The notes: generated from the sequence alone by a model not told the origin. DNA of 64,000 bases from Talpa occidentalis (GCF_014898055.3 NW_023601212.1:56594329-56658328); one strand, 5' to 3'; positions 33,120 to 45,459 are shown, numbered from the stretch's first letter. Numbers and translations are program-made.

Positions 33120-34484
33120 AGGATTTTTTTTAAAGTATATGGGCAAAAAGTCTTAAAAATTGGCTCCCAAGAGACAGTCTTTGAATAACCAATGGGTTAT
33201 ATTAAATTTATTTGAAAGATACAGCATCAAGTTCCAACATGGACGAATGGGCATATTCTCATGAGAATAAGTACCACTCTAATTATTCATCTGGGGAGAT
33301 ATCCTCTACTTTTTAGGAAATTGCCAAGTGATAATGGATCTGGAGCTCCATTTCTCTGCCAGTGCCCGCCACGGCTCAAAACCCTGGAAGTTGATGGTCC
33401 CTGAGGGGGAAGGGGACGCTGAGCCAGGAGACAAAGAACCAACATCTTGCTCTTGCTTCAGTCATGAGTTCACTTTGTGATTTCAAAGTGAGATCACAGT
33501 CCACACATCAATTTTCTCATCAATCCACTCTTGCAAGTAGGGATGCTGTGGGGATACCTTAGCACAGCCTGGAGGAGGGATGAGAATTGGAGGCAGGGTG
33601 ACTGAAGCCTTAGCAACTTCTCTCCAAGAAGAACCTTAGGGGTAGAATAACCATAAAGAAGCCAGCTAGGTTCCTAGTCACTTCCCCCTGATGTCCTGTT
33701 GAGTTAATGCAGAGCTGGGCAATACCAGAAAACAAGCTGATATTCCTCATAACCCATGATCCATTCTCAGGACCCTTTGTTCTGACTCCAGTCTTTGGAA
33801 TTCCAAACCACACACTCTGCTATAGTGTTGTGTGGTTGGTATTCCTATAGTGCTTTATTGTGATTTGATCTGAATCTTTGGGAAATCCTTGTGAAGAGTC
33901 CAAACTAGCATTAGAAGTCCCTAACCTCAGCCCCCATTGTAGGTTGAATGAGACCAAACAAACCAGTTGAGTGGTCCAGAAGTAGTTGTACACTGCTAAG
34001 ACAGGAATGAAATTATTCTATGTACAAAATTCCTACCTTAATGTCTGACTACAACTGGATCTGAAAATAGAGATGATTATGGTTTTTATCATTGGTGCTG
34101 TCAATGAGCCTGGGTGAAGGTGAGGTTGAGGCCGAACAGCTGCTTTTCTGCCCCCAGGCTCTATGATGGAACTGTTTCCTGGCCTTCCTGAAGCAGTCTG
34201 GCTCCTGCCCCCATCCCACACACTCACTGCCAGGTTTCCTTTGGCAGTTCTTTGAGGTGCTGCTGATTACTGTCACCTGCATAAAGATGATCACCCAGCT
34301 CTGAATCATGTCCTCTCCAAGATGCTCCCTAATATAGATACTGCCACTCATTCCTCTAACTCCTTCCCCAGGCTCTCTGGAAAACAATTAAGAAAGTGGG
34401 TTATTTAGTGCCCAGTCAGAAGCCATTTTGGCTAGGCTGCATGGTTTGAATCATAATACTGTAATGATAAAAATGTATGTGTCT
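33120..34484. other. Unique-looking interval, no gene seen
   Basis: No repeat family or exon is recognised. The 112-codon minus-strand frame at 34049-34387 has no domain that I know. Confidence 0.45.
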
Positions 34485-34824
34485 GGGGCCTCCCTGGTGG
34501 AACAGTGGGTTGAGCGTAGCGCTGTGAAGCTGTCTGCAGCTTCTGTACCGCGGGTTCGATTTCTGGCCGGCCAGGGAGCTACCCACATGGCACAGCAGTC
34601 CTCTCCTGACTCGCCTGCTGCTCCCCTCAGCAGTGTACTTCAGTCAGTTTGCCTGTTCTGCTCCCCACTCTGTCTCTGGTGAATCCTCTCACCCTCCCAT
34701 GCATCTGGCCTGTACCCCAGTTCTTGTATGCACAAATAAATAAATCTTTAAAAATAATAAAAATTTTAAAAAATTATTAAAAGAAGTATCTGTATTAAAA
34801 ATATTAAAAAAATGTATTAAAAAA
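34485..34824 (+). mobile_element. tRNA-derived SINE, subfamily B, long AT-rich tail
   Basis: Full-length forward SINE with the B-box-like GGGTTCGATTT near 34551 and a 3' end of 'taccccagttcttgtatgcacaaataaataaatcttt'. The tail extends about 75 bp as an A-rich TTAAAAA pattern. TGTCTGG occurs just before the element and just after the tail, a possible short duplication. Confidence 0.9.
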
Positions 34825-34980
34825 TTGTCTGGCCCTGGCCAATGATAGAATTTCTGTGGTGTTTAGGTGTATTCTCCTATTATTTCACTTATGCTTATTC
34901 TAATCCTTTTGAACTCCAAGACCAAGTTAATTCCACCAAACTTTAACCAAATGTGGAGTCCTGATCATCTGCCCATTTTT

Positions 34981-35411
34981 TTTGTAATTTCTATGTATAT
35001 ATTTTACATCATTATTCATTTTTGTACAGTTTGCTTTCTCCTCTCAGGTGTAATCCCCATAAAATTCCCACCACCGAGTCACCATGAACCATAACCATAG
35101 TTTCTTGTGTTTTTCCTGCCCTTGTTTTAGTTCCTCTCCCTCCTTCCCTCCTGGATGCCTCTGATTTATAGTTGCCTGCTAGTTTTGTCTATTTTTTTCT
35201 CCTGATCACTTATTTGGTTCCCTTATATTCCTCCTATGAGTGAAACCATCTGATAGTTTTCTTTTTCTTTTGGCTTATTTCACTGAGCATAATCCCCTAT
35301 AGCTCCATCCATGTTGCTACAAATGGCTGAGTTTATCTTTTTTGATTGCAGAATAGTATTCCGTTGTGTGGTATATATACCACATATTCTTGATCCAGTC
35401 ATCTGTTTCTG
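34981..35411 (-). mobile_element. 5'-truncated LINE-1 with target duplication
   Basis: Reverse complement of L1 3' end: 'tgtacagtttgctttctcctctcaggtgtaatccccat' near 35024, 'gattgcagaatagtattccgttgtgtgg' near 35344. The duplication TCTGCCCATTTTT is perfect, at 34968-34980 and 35412-35424. Its 3' UTR belongs with the copies at 21616, 40736, 41792 and 53772. Confidence 0.92.
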
Positions 35412-35424
35412 TCTGCCCATTTTT

Positions 35425-36067
35425 CATGCATAATTTATTCTTAAGAATTCCCAGGGCTCAGAGTTTCAGATCATTTATTAATTTGGATTCAGCTAAGTAG
35501 CCACAAAATATAATTATTCCCATTACCTGATAGTCACAACTGGTTTCCTTTCTATACCAGTCAACACCCCACAGCCTACTGGACAATTTATGCATATTCT
35601 ATAAATAATAAGATGTTTCTTATTATGAGAGAATCCCCACAAGTTCACCAGTGGTTCCTGTCCCCTGACTTTTGCTGTGCCTTTCAGCAGCACAGCCGGG
35701 CTTAAGGCAACAGACTTGTAGCAGTGACAGTGGTGGTGGTGGGTTCCTGTAAAAAGAACGAGAATCTTGGGGTAGAATCACAAGACTTGATGTGGTCTGG
35801 TCTTCAGGAATGCTGCCCAAGCAGGAAGAGAACTCCTGACAGGGATTATGCTCATGTAGCCAGACTTAGGAGAAAGATGGAAAAGTGAAGGTGTGTTTAT
35901 GGGGATTTGTGGTGAGTTTGTGTTGGGAAAGGAAGTGAAACTTGTGCTCTAGGTAGGTGATGGATCATTCTGGTTTTCCTGGGACTGTGACACAGGATTG
36001 TTACTACTAGAACCAGGGCAGTTCCAGAACAACCAGGATGTCTGCTCCCTGAACTGTAGGAGTCACA
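35425..36067. other. Unique-looking interval, no gene seen
   Basis: No exon or repeat family is recognised. A GGT-rich patch lies near 35731-35745. Confidence 0.45.
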
Positions 36068-36084
36068 CTTATTTAGTCATTATT

Positions 36085-36355
36085 ATTTTTTTAAAGATTT
36101 ATTTACTTATGCATACAAGCACTGGGGTACAGGCCAGAGATGCAGGGGAGTGAGAGGATTCACCAGAGACAGTGTGGGGAACAGAACAGGCAGACTGACT
36201 GAAATACACTGCTGAGGAGAGCAGCAGGCGAGACAGGAAAAGTCTGCCTCGCCATGTGGGTTTCTCCCTGCCCGGCTGGGGATAGAACTTGTGCTGCAGA
36301 GGCTGTAGATTGCTTCATAGTGTGGTGCTTAACCCCTTGCGCCACCAGGGAGGTC
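36085..36355 (-). mobile_element. tRNA-derived SINE, subfamily B
   Basis: Full-length reverse SINE with duplication CTTATT(T/C)AGTCATTATT at 36068-36084 and 36356-36372, one mismatch in 17. It has the subfamily B 3' region ('acaagcactggggtacaggccagagatg' on plus strand). Confidence 0.93.
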
Positions 36356-36379
36356 CTTATTCAGTCATTATTTTGAAAG

Positions 36380-36600
36380 ACATTGCAGTGCTATGGTTAA
36401 GAGTTCAGGGGTTGGAGTCAGAATACCTGGTTTCAAAGCCAGCATCACCATATGCTGTAAGACTCTGGGCAAGATAGACCCCCATGTATCAGTTTCACCA
36501 TCTGTAAAGTGAGGTTAGTAAGTGTACTTACTTCATAAGATTGTTTTGAAGATTAAATATAAAGCCCCTACATAGACTTAACTTGTACAGCTGTCCCAGG
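36380..36600 (+). mobile_element. MIR
   Basis: A nearly complete forward MIR: 'gtgctatggttaagagttcaggggttggagtcag' near 36389, 'gactctgggcaagatag' near 36461, 'cagtttcaccatctgtaaagtgagg' near 36490. Confidence 0.88.
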
Positions 36601-36797
36601 TTTCAATGTCATAGCCTCAGAAAGGGGAGCATGAGGAATCAGTGAACAGAGGGTCCATGTCTCCATGAGTTCCCTTCTTGGAAGAAGGCAGAGGTGTCAG
36701 AGGAGGTGATGGGGGAGTTACTCAACCTGGGGGTCAGTCTCTCAAAGCACACCAGGCTGTTCTAGTCATCAGTCTATTGTGGTGACATAGTCTCCTT

Positions 36798-36799
<2 letters not shown>

Positions 36800-36862
<63 letters not shown>

Positions 36863-36874
36863 ACACACACACAC
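36800..36874. repeat. Compound (TC)n(CA)n microsatellite
   Basis: About 16 TC units pass directly into about 21 CA units with one CTC interruption. Confidence 0.97.
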
Positions 36875-39288
36875 AATTTTCTGCAGGTCCAGTCATTCTT
36901 CAGAAAGCAAATTATAGACTGTACTTTTCCCAAATTACTGGATCTCTTGTCTCATCTCCATTAGTGGTACAGACAATGCAGACTTCCTTCTCCAAATTTC
37001 TCCCAGTGCCTATTTCTGTCTTGGTCCTATTCCATGTCTGACTTTTCTTCCCTTTGCTTTGAAGAGTGGGGACCCTGCTTTGTAGGATAACAAATAGAAC
37101 TGTCAAACACATCAGCACTGCCGCCTGCAAAGATAAATGGGGCAACATGTAGAGCAACCTCTGTGGATCCCAGGGCCCCAGCAGGAACTGACATTGTGAC
37201 AGATGGGGGGCCAAGTGGCGCTGACACAATCGGGTCGTGTGAATGTCGCGGGGGTGAGGGTGGTGTCTGCTCCTCTGTTGGCTCCCCCTCCCTCTCTACC
37301 ACATACACACTCTGTTGCAGAAGATCATAAAGAGATAGCAGGCAGGTCACTGCTCCTCACCAGGCCTTGTGAATCTTCCCTGTCAACAGTACAGGGAAGG
37401 AAGCAAGATGTCTGCAGAGCGACCTGTTATCTCAGGGGTGACATCTGAGTTACCTTGCAAAGAGAGCTGGTCCTGAGCCAAAGACCAGGCCAATGTTTAT
37501 GTTTAACCTGCCACCTCATCTATTTCCAAGCCTGTCCTGCTTGTTTACACTTTCTCATCTGTCCTCCATATGCCCAGGAGACTCAGTTCCTCTCCTGCTC
37601 TCTCTTAGGCCTTGTCAGTTAATCTACAAACTTCCCCTCGCCCCCCAGCTCTGGATCTTTCCACTCCTTCTCAAATCAAAATTGACACTCCATGTCCCAT
37701 CTCATCAGGAATCAGTAGGATGTCCTGCTGATCGTTCCCAAACTGCCTTTCTTGTTGACCAGGGTACACATCAACACATTTCTATGGAGAGAATGGGCAG
37801 GACATTCTTGAATCTGTAAGGAAGGATGCAAAAGATGAAAACTCTACTCTAAAGAATCTAAATGCTTGAGAGTATTTGGAGAAATAAATCCTGGGTGGTT
37901 ATTGTTCACATTCAATATCCTTTTTCATTCTGTCTAAAGAGAAGCTTCCCTTTACTCAGAACTGCAGTTCTGAGCTGGTGTCTCTGTCTTCAATATGCAT
38001 TGTGGATAGGCTGCTCAGGACTCCAGTCATCTCAGGATTCACTTTCTGGGAAGCAGTGTACTAGCCACTTCAAGTGGGGGGACTAGAAGAAGGACTGCAG
38101 AGATAAATGAGCATCATCTGGCACCTTGGGGGTGCCAATTTAGGTGAGGAGAGAAACATGTCTATTAGCAACTTTAATCCAAAGCCTATCTTGAAAGAGT
38201 TAAAGGGGAAGACTGAGGACAGGTAGAAGAAGATTAATCTCAGCTTGAGAGGAATGAGGATATCCTGAAGTAAGAAGTGTGATTTGGCAGGGTCTTGAGG
38301 GATGAAGAGGATTGGGACAGGTTGAAATGTTGGTGGTGGTGGGGTAACTCTTTATAGAAGGAAGTGTAATTTTTCACACAGATGGGAGATGCAGGATAAT
38401 ACTGGTCAGACATAAGATCGTGGTATATGAGGAGAGAGCGAAAGAGGGAGAGAGAGAGAGACACTATTTGCTTGGAAAGAAAGACCAGGCAGTGGCTTAG
38501 GAGTTTGAACTCATTCTATAATCAACTTTGGAACAGAATGTTTCTTTCCTTTCAACTTCATCTTTCATTGCATCATTCATCATTTCATTTCTTCTCAATG
38601 GAATTGGATGCTGCCCTTAATGATGAATAAGGACAATCTCACAGATTTCTCTTGGAAACTTAAAAAAAAAATTGAAATGATGGGCAGTAGGGAAAGAAAG
38701 GATGACTTTTAGTAGAATGAATGAGCTTGTGCCAATGACTTTGCCTCTTGCAATAGACCTTAAATAGGGACAACATACATGACACCTGGCCCCAAATGGG
38801 GAGAGCTTCCTGATGTAAACCTCACAAGAAAAAAAAATTGTATGTTAAGTGTGTTTAGCACAATACACACAATACGCAGTGGCTATTATGATGATTAGCC
38901 CCCTGCCTCTGATCCATCTTAGCAGGCAAGAGCTTTCAGATGCTGTTAATGGGCAGCTGGATGAAAGGAACACGTGGTGTGTCCACAGGAATGATGGTGC
39001 TAAGGATGCTCAAAGTCTAGATGATGAGGAGACTTAACAAGATCAATACCACTTTCGGAAAAGATTATATGCTATACTAGGCAGCAAATAGACCATTGAA
39101 ACTGGATTTGGAAAGCATTTATGGAATCTATTAGAGATGGTTAAACATACCAACACAGAGAAAAATAAATAGTGGATGACACACAAGCAGCCTCTAGCTC
39201 TTTCTCTTTATGTTTCTCTGTCTCTCCTCCTCCCTCTCCTTCCCCATTTTCAGGTCTAGGTAAGTCAGACTGATCAAAGAACTCTTCT
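36875..39288. other. Unique-looking interval, no gene seen
   Basis: No exon is recognised, although several 60-108-codon frames exist. There is a small CpG cluster at 37219-37250 and a GA-rich run near 38437-38461. No repeat family is recognised with confidence. Confidence 0.45.
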
Positions 39289-39306
39289 AAGAAAAGTTGA
39301 ACGAGA

Positions 39307-39576
39307 GGGTCCTCCCAGGTGGTGCAGAGTTTGAGCGCTGGGTTGCAAAGCTGCCAGCAGCTTCTGCAACGCCGGTTCAATCCCCGGCCACCGGGCAAGG
39401 GTCCCACATGGCGCGCAGACCTCTCCTGCCACCCGCTGCTCCCCTCAGCAGTGTACTTCGGTCAGTCTGCCTTCTATGCTCTGCTCCCTGCTCTGGCTCT
39501 GGTGAATTCTCTCACCCTCCCGCGCTTCTGACTGTACCTAGTGCTTGTATAAATAAAATAAAAAATCTTAAAAAAA
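39307..39576 (+). mobile_element. tRNA-derived SINE, subfamily A
   Basis: Full-length forward SINE with duplication AAGAAAAGTTGAAC(G/A)AGA at 39289-39306 and 39577-39594, one mismatch in 18. Subfamily A 3' end: 'cttctgactgtacctagtgcttgtataaataaa'. Confidence 0.93.
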
Positions 39577-39594
39577 AAGAAAAGTTGAACAAGA

Positions 39595-40012
39595 AAACCA
39601 CATACTAATATGGCTGTGCAGATCTTGCTATTTAGAATATATGGAATTTCAGGAGTCAACAGGAAGTCTTGCCTCAATTTACAACAGACAGTGGATGAGT
39701 TCTCCCTGATTACTAGGCAGATGGGTTTCCCAGGAAGAGCTTAACACCTATTGGTTTACTTTTTAAGGTTACTAGTGAGTAATTTAGTGCATTGAAGCAG
39801 TAATTTTGTGTTCTCTAGTGGCTTGAAATAATTAGATTATTTTGTGGAATGAGTAAATGAGAAGTTAACTCACTGGCATGGATCAGTGTGGAAACATGAT
39901 TTATTTCTTGTAAAGGTAAATGCTCCAGAGTCTTGACCCTACACATAATTGTTTTGACTTCCTTCCCTCTCTCATTTATAATATGGTTTGGGTCATTTTG
40001 GGAGGGAGGCTG
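39595..40012. other. Unique-looking interval, no gene seen
   Basis: No exon or repeat family is recognised. Confidence 0.45.
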
Positions 40013-40245
40013 CCCAGTGGAGTGGGAAGAGCGTATGGACTGTGGGATCAGCCAATTCTTGATTCAGTTTTACTAGGTGTGTGACCTTGGGCAAATCATT
40101 TAACATGCCGGAACCCACTTCCTAATAGCAAAGGGGTGGTAATAAAATTTACCTAATATGAGAGGTGTATGAATTAATTCTTGAGCACCTGACATAGCTC
40201 TGAGCCCACACTAGAAGCCTGAGAAAACATTAGATTCTTCTTAGT
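40013..40245 (+). mobile_element. MIR
   Basis: Forward MIR: 'gtggagtgggaagagcgtatggactgtgggatcag' near 40016, 'ggtgtgtgaccttgggcaaatcatttaac' near 40076, 'gagcacctgacatagctc' near 40183. Confidence 0.82.
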
Positions 40246-40716
40246 CTCCGCCCCCATCCCACCATATTATTTTTAAATGATTAATGTTTATACTAAGGAT
40301 AAACAGCCAACACATTAATTAATTACAGCTTTACTCATTTGTTATATTAGAAGAGATGCTCTGCATTGATATAGTGCTTTAGTGAAAGTGTTTACTGAGT
40401 CTGTTTTTGGTTATGATGAAAAATGCTTAAAAATGCAAATTCTCTTGTGGAAATCTATATGAGCATTTTACTTTATGGCCATTAATGACCTGATTCAAGG
40501 CAAAACTTGTATCTTCAAATCAGTGAATGGTTAGTTTCGTATGTACATTTAAACAGAATCATGATTGGGACTGACTGCCTTTGCATTCTCTGCTGTTAGG
40601 ACATTACACATGGTGGACGTTCTGCAGCCCTTAGATAAAATACCAAAAGGAAAAGAAATCATAACCAAACAGTATTTACAGGTCAGAGGGCTGTTGTGTT
40701 TTGATTAGTTGGTGAT
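40246..40716. other. AT-rich unique interval, no gene seen
   Basis: No gene is seen. It holds ATTAATTA, an octamer-like ATGCAAAT near 40433 and several TAAT cores in about 250 bp, which could be a regulatory element or simply AT-rich sequence. Confidence 0.4.
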
Positions 40717-40735
40717 AGAAGCAGACCTTATTTTT

Positions 40736-40892
40736 TTTTTAATTTTTATTTCTTTTAAACAATATTTGCTTCCCTCCACACCCTCAGGTTTCATCCCCAT
40801 AGAATTTCCTTCCCCAAGGCACCCGTGCAACATCAACATAGTCCCCTGTGCTCCTCCCTCCCTCCCTCTGATCCCTCTCCCTCCTCCTTCCC
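40736..40892 (-). mobile_element. Short LINE-1 3' end with target duplication
   Basis: Only about 157 bp of L1 3' UTR is left, in reverse. The duplication AGAAGCAG(A/G)CCTTATTTTT is at 40717-40735 and 40893-40911, one mismatch in 19. The C-rich block near 40852-40892 is the reverse of the 3' UTR purine tract. Confidence 0.9.
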
Positions 40893-40911
40893 AGAAGCAG
40901 GCCTTATTTTT

Positions 40912-41790
40912 CCCCAAGTTGGCTGTTTGGGATACTAGCAGAATGCCCAGCCATGACAGGTCCATATTAATTCATCAGGGTGGGAATGGAGCTATGTGCT
41001 CTCATTCCTGCTAGAACATTACAGCATTGGAATTCTTGTTACAATTTATTTCAAGCCTCAAATCTGTATACCACTTATCCGCTGAATTGAACAAATTGAA
41101 AGTGATCACATGTAGGAACTGTTGGTGGGAGGTTGGTGCTTCCTCCTCTTTAATAACATCTTGAGAGCTAACTCGGGGTTCACCAATGTTCCTTAAATCC
41201 ATCCCACCTCCCTCAGCACAAATGAACTCAGTTGGAGGTCGGGTTTATTGATGTTTAAATGAGTATATTTGGCTCACTGTAGCGTCTATCTAAATGAACA
41301 CTGCTTTGGTGCATTGAAATTTAATGATTTACTCTGCATCCAGATGAGAGAGGAGAATGTTGTAGCATTCAGGTGGGGATAAGGACATATGGAGCCCATG
41401 TTTCCTATCCAAGAGTAGTTGCAAATTGAATTAATTTCTTGAATATATCAGAGAAAGTTATTTTGATATTGGAATGAGGGAATTTTAATAATGTTCTATC
41501 AAGGCTGGAAAAGAAAAACAATAGTAAGAGAGGGAGAAAAATATGAGGAGTAATGCCCAAGTGAGACGACTAACATATCTAGTCAGTGGTTTCTTACAAC
41601 TTCATCTTCCTCCTAGAAGGCAGAGGACAGTCCATATGGGCTTTGGCAACTGAATTTAGAATTTCTAAGGCAAAATCCAGGAAACCAATGTTCTCTTCCT
41701 GTCAATACCTGTAAATACCATCGCAGAATTGCTTCCTTGATCCCACATGCCCTCTAGTCAGTGCTATTTCTTGGATAGTATTTTATTATC
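40912..41790. other. Unique-looking interval, no gene seen
   Basis: No exon or repeat family is recognised. Confidence 0.45.
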
Positions 41791-41791
41791 G

Positions 41792-42183
41792 CTATTATTA
41801 TTATTAGTATTAATTAATTTTTTATTTTCTTACAACATTGTTCATTTTTGCACAATATTTGATTTCTCCTCTCAGGTGTAGTTCACATAATTCTCCCACC
41901 ACTGTGGACCCATGAACCATCACCATAGTCCCTTGTGCTCTCCCCTCACCTACTGTATGCCTCAGATCATGGTTTGCCTGCAAGTTTTGTCTTTTCCCTG
42001 ATTCTTTGTTCAGTTTCCCAATATTCCCCTTATAAGTAAAACATTCCAATATTTTTCTTTTTCCTTCTGACTTATTTTGCTTAGCATTACCCCTTCCAGG
42101 TCTACCCATGTTGCTGCAAATGGCATGAGTTTATCTTTTTTGATTGCTGAGTAGTATTCCATTATGTAAATATATCACATCTT
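41792..42183 (-). mobile_element. 5'-truncated LINE-1
   Basis: Reverse complement of L1 3' end: 'tgcacaatatttgatttctcctctcaggtgtag' near 41849, 'gattgctgagtagtattccattatgtaa' near 42140. TAGTATT(T/C)T at about 41776 and 42185 is a probable decayed duplication. Confidence 0.85.
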
Positions 42184-42933
42184 CTAGTATTCTTATCTAA
42201 ACTTTTCAAAAAAGCTATCCACACACATCATTTCCATGTTGTCTTTACTTCCCAGTCTCTCTTCAACTTACTCTAGTCAACTATTGCATTTCATTTCACC
42301 AAGATCACCAAATGACTTCCATGATATTAAATCCAAAGATCACTCTTGGTTCTCATTTGTTTACCTCTCATTTCTTAAGACAATTTTAACTGTTTCCTCC
42401 TTCTTGAAACACACTCCATTTTGACTTCCATGAAAATTCTTTTTTTAAAAAATTCTTCTCTGACTTCACAGACCATGTTTTCTCTTAGCTGCTTCTCCTT
42501 GCACCTCAACCTCTCCTCTAAGTTCTAGACTTTTAAATCCAATTGTCTTTTCACAGTGCCACTCAGATATTTCAAACTAATTATTTCCAGAAGACACTCT
42601 TTCAGTATGTTTCCCAACTTTTCTCCTACTTCCTCAAGAGCATATCCATCAAAGTCCTGCCACTCCAAATTCTGCAATATGTTTCGCTATGTCCACTGCT
42701 ATTCTCAGTTGTGGCCCACATCATTTTCCATGTGACCTAATGCAACTGCTTCCTACTTGGTTTTTCTTCTTCTACTCCTTATATTAGAGTCCATTCTGTA
42801 CATAGCAACATCTTCTTTGTTTAAAACCTTTCAAATTTTCATAGTGCTTCTAGAACAAAATCCAAACTCCTTATCACGTATACTAGACCTTGCTTCTACT
42901 GGTTCTTCTTATCTATTAATCTTTTACTTTTAT

Positions 42934-43204
42934 TTATTTATTTATTTTAAAGATTTATTTATGAATACAAGAACTGGGGTACAGGCCAGAGTTGTGGAAG
43001 GCTGAGAGGGTTCACCGGAGACAGAGTGGGGAACAGAACAGGCAGACTGACTGAAATACACTGCTGAGGGGAGCTGCAGGTGAGACAGGAGAGGTCTGCT
43101 GCACCACGTGGGTAACTCCCTGGCTGTGGATTGAACTTGTGCTGCAGAGGCTGCAGATAGCTTCATAGATTGCGTCTTATCCCCTTGCACCACCAGGGAG
43201 GCCC
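42934..43204 (-). mobile_element. tRNA-derived SINE, subfamily B, inside LINE-2
   Basis: Full-length reverse SINE with duplication TTAATC(T/A)TTTAC(T/G)TTTAT at about 42916-42933 and 43205-43222. The B-box region is shortened by a small deletion near 43120. Confidence 0.9.
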
Positions 43205-43369
43205 TTAATCATTTACGTTTATAACCATTCTTTCCTTCTTATTTATCATCCATCAATCATGCCAATCTTCCTTCAGTGACTTGACACACCACACTCTCTT
43301 ACACATCAAGGGTTCTGCACATGCTGTCCCCTTTGCCTGGAATAGTAATTTACATCACTAACTTAATGG

Positions 43370-43503
43370 CATTTATTATGGGCCAGGCCAGTTCTAAGTG
43401 CTTTCCATGGATCAACACATTAAATTCTCATATTACCCACATGAGATAGGAACAGTTATTCTTCTATTTAACAGATGAGGAAATTGACTCACATTTACTA
43501 ATC
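43370..43503 (-). mobile_element. MIR inside LINE-2
   Basis: 'atttattatgggccaggccagttctaagtgctttcc' from about 43371 and 'taacagatgaggaaattgactcac' near 43470 follow the MIR reverse complement. The L2 text stops before it and resumes after it. Confidence 0.75.
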
Positions 43504-43663
43504 TGAGTGCTCTTTCCCCCTATTTCTTTGACAGCTTCCTCTCATTTTTCAGGTCTCAGCTTAAATAACACTCTTCAAGGATGCTTTCCTTGACTTCCCT
43601 GTCTAAAGGGCTAATTTCATCTTCAGTGTCCTATTTTAACTTTTACAGTAGTAATATAACTTG

Positions 43664-43961
43664 TGAGCCTCCCCGGTGGTGCACCGGTTGAGCGCTGGGC
43701 TGCGAAGCTGCCTGCAGTCTCTGCAGCACCAGTTCAAACCCCAGCAGCCGGTGAGGGTCCCACATGGCATGACAGACCTCTCCTGCCGTGCCTGCTGCTC
43801 TTCTCAGCAGTGTACTTCGTCAGTCTGCCTGCTCTGCTCTGCTCTTTGCTCTGGCTCTGGTGAATTCTCTCACCCTCCTGCAATTCTGAGTGTACCCAGT
43901 GCTTGAATAAATAAATAAATAAATAAATCTTAAACACATATATGTGTATATATATATATAT
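43664..43961 (+). mobile_element. tRNA-derived SINE, subfamily A, inside LINE-2
   Basis: Full-length forward SINE with duplication ATATAACTTG at 43654-43663 and 43962-43971. The tail carries an (AAAT)n run and then a (TA)n run of about ten units at about 43946-43965 that runs into the duplication. Confidence 0.9.
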
Positions 43962-44105
43962 ATATAACTTGCTATTTCTTTGTTTACTTGTGTTTTTGTC
44001 TATATTCACTGGGATTAAGTCTTTCTTTTTCATTCACTGCTGTGTCCCCATGGCTCAGAGTAAGACCTGTCTCTCAATTCTTTGTTGAATGAATGAATGA
44101 AGAAT

Positions 44106-45459
44106 GAGTGCCACCTTCCATGGAATTTAGAAAAAGGAAGGTTGTGGGAAGGTATGTTTTATGGAAACTCTCAGTGTATCACAGACGTACTATCCTGTTT
44201 CACATGAGTTGTTCCATTGTGTTCTAGCCTTCCTGAAACAATAACAATTAAACAAATGAACAAATGAAAGATTGAGAAAGAATCGAAAGAGAAAACTGGC
44301 TATGATCATAGCCTAGGCCCTAGCGTACCATGCCCATTGGGCATAGACTCAGTGGGATAAATGGTATAAGACACAGGTACAGAGACCGAGTTTGCGGAAT
44401 GATTATAGCAGTCTCTCTGGGGTATCGGTTTGGGTATGAGTTCAGTTAAAGAAAACTTCAGGAAATCAGGATGGAGACTCTGAATGCTTGTGAAGCATTG
44501 ATGTGATTCATTGAAGGTGAAAAACCACTGAAAATCTTTGTCCAAGTAACTTTGGAATTACTGAAAATCATGAAACCCTCAATATATTACAGATTTTTGA
44601 ATTGCAGTCTAAAGGCCTTGCTGGTTATGCCCTCAGTTTGCATTGAAGAAATAATAAAAAATGTGTTTGTTTATGCTGCTTTTGTTCCCTCTAACATAGT
44701 CAATAAAGTCAAGTGAGATAAAATTAGCAAATAATAATCTTGTAGCTAATTGTGTTCAGCCTTTTCTAGGGCTGAAAGGAATCTGGACATCAAATTGAAA
44801 TTATTTAAATAATTGTGTTGGTTGTTTCACCTTGCATTTCTACCTGCTTACAACCCCCTGGCTTTGTATTACTGTTAAATGTGGAATATTTCTTAATTTT
44901 AATGTTGTTATTATGTATATATTTTTAGTATTCTGCATTTTATGTATTGTTTTAATCTCCCTTGGTCCAAGAGAGTTATCTTTTGTTTAAGAGACACACA
45001 AAAGAGGGTTTCCTACACTTAGGAATATGTTTAGGTGTATTATTTTTGCCTGCACTGGTGCAAAGGTGACAATGTTTAAGTGAAATGTTTATGTTGTACT
45101 TTTTCCTTTATGCTGACTTCTTTTATCCTGAGTCACTTGGTCCCCAAAAGGATGAAGCAGGATTAATGGAGGGGAAATACTGGTATAGCTACGATTTCGC
45201 CTTAAATTTCATGGGGCCTGATGTAAAAAGTATTAAAAGTTCCTGGGGAGTTGCTGTTCAACCTTAAAAAAAATAATAAACTAGTTTTGGAGGGAGGCCA
45301 GGTCCCAGCTTGACTCTGTCTACCTTAAAGGGTACCTGCTCAGAGGCTGGGCAAACTCGGGTATAGCAATTCCCTTTCCCCTATAACTTTCCGGTTTCCC
45401 TCCTTTTTTTCCATTTGAGGAGAAAAGTTATGTTCAGAGCACCGGATTTCTAAATGTGA
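44106..45459. other. Unique-looking interval, no gene seen
   Basis: No exon or repeat family is recognised. The part at about 44690-44830 is AT-rich with several TAAT/AATTA cores. Confidence 0.45.

Larger units (their letters stand above)
42195..44105 (+). mobile_element. LINE-2, ORF2 3' part to 3' end, with three later insertions
   Basis: An unusually long L2 remnant. It shows an ORF2 portion ('ccaagatcaccaaatgacttccatga' near 42299, 'tcctccttcttgaaacacactcc' near 42395, 'ccaattgtcttttcacagtgcc' near 42540), then 'gcacatgctgtcccctttgcctggaatag' near 43317, 'gatgctttccttgacttccctg' near 43580, and the 3' end 'ttctttgttgaatgaatgaatg' near 44079. A SINE (42934-43204), a MIR (about 43370-43503) and another SINE (43664-43961) interrupt it. 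The reading frame is destroyed. Confidence 0.8.

Noticed and set aside
36800..36874. CRISPR-like or satellite array
   Set aside because: It is a simple dinucleotide repeat with no spacers.
44641..45290. A processed pseudogene ending in AATAAA near 45276
   Set aside because: No recognisable protein in any frame and no target duplication; the A-rich end is short and could be chance.
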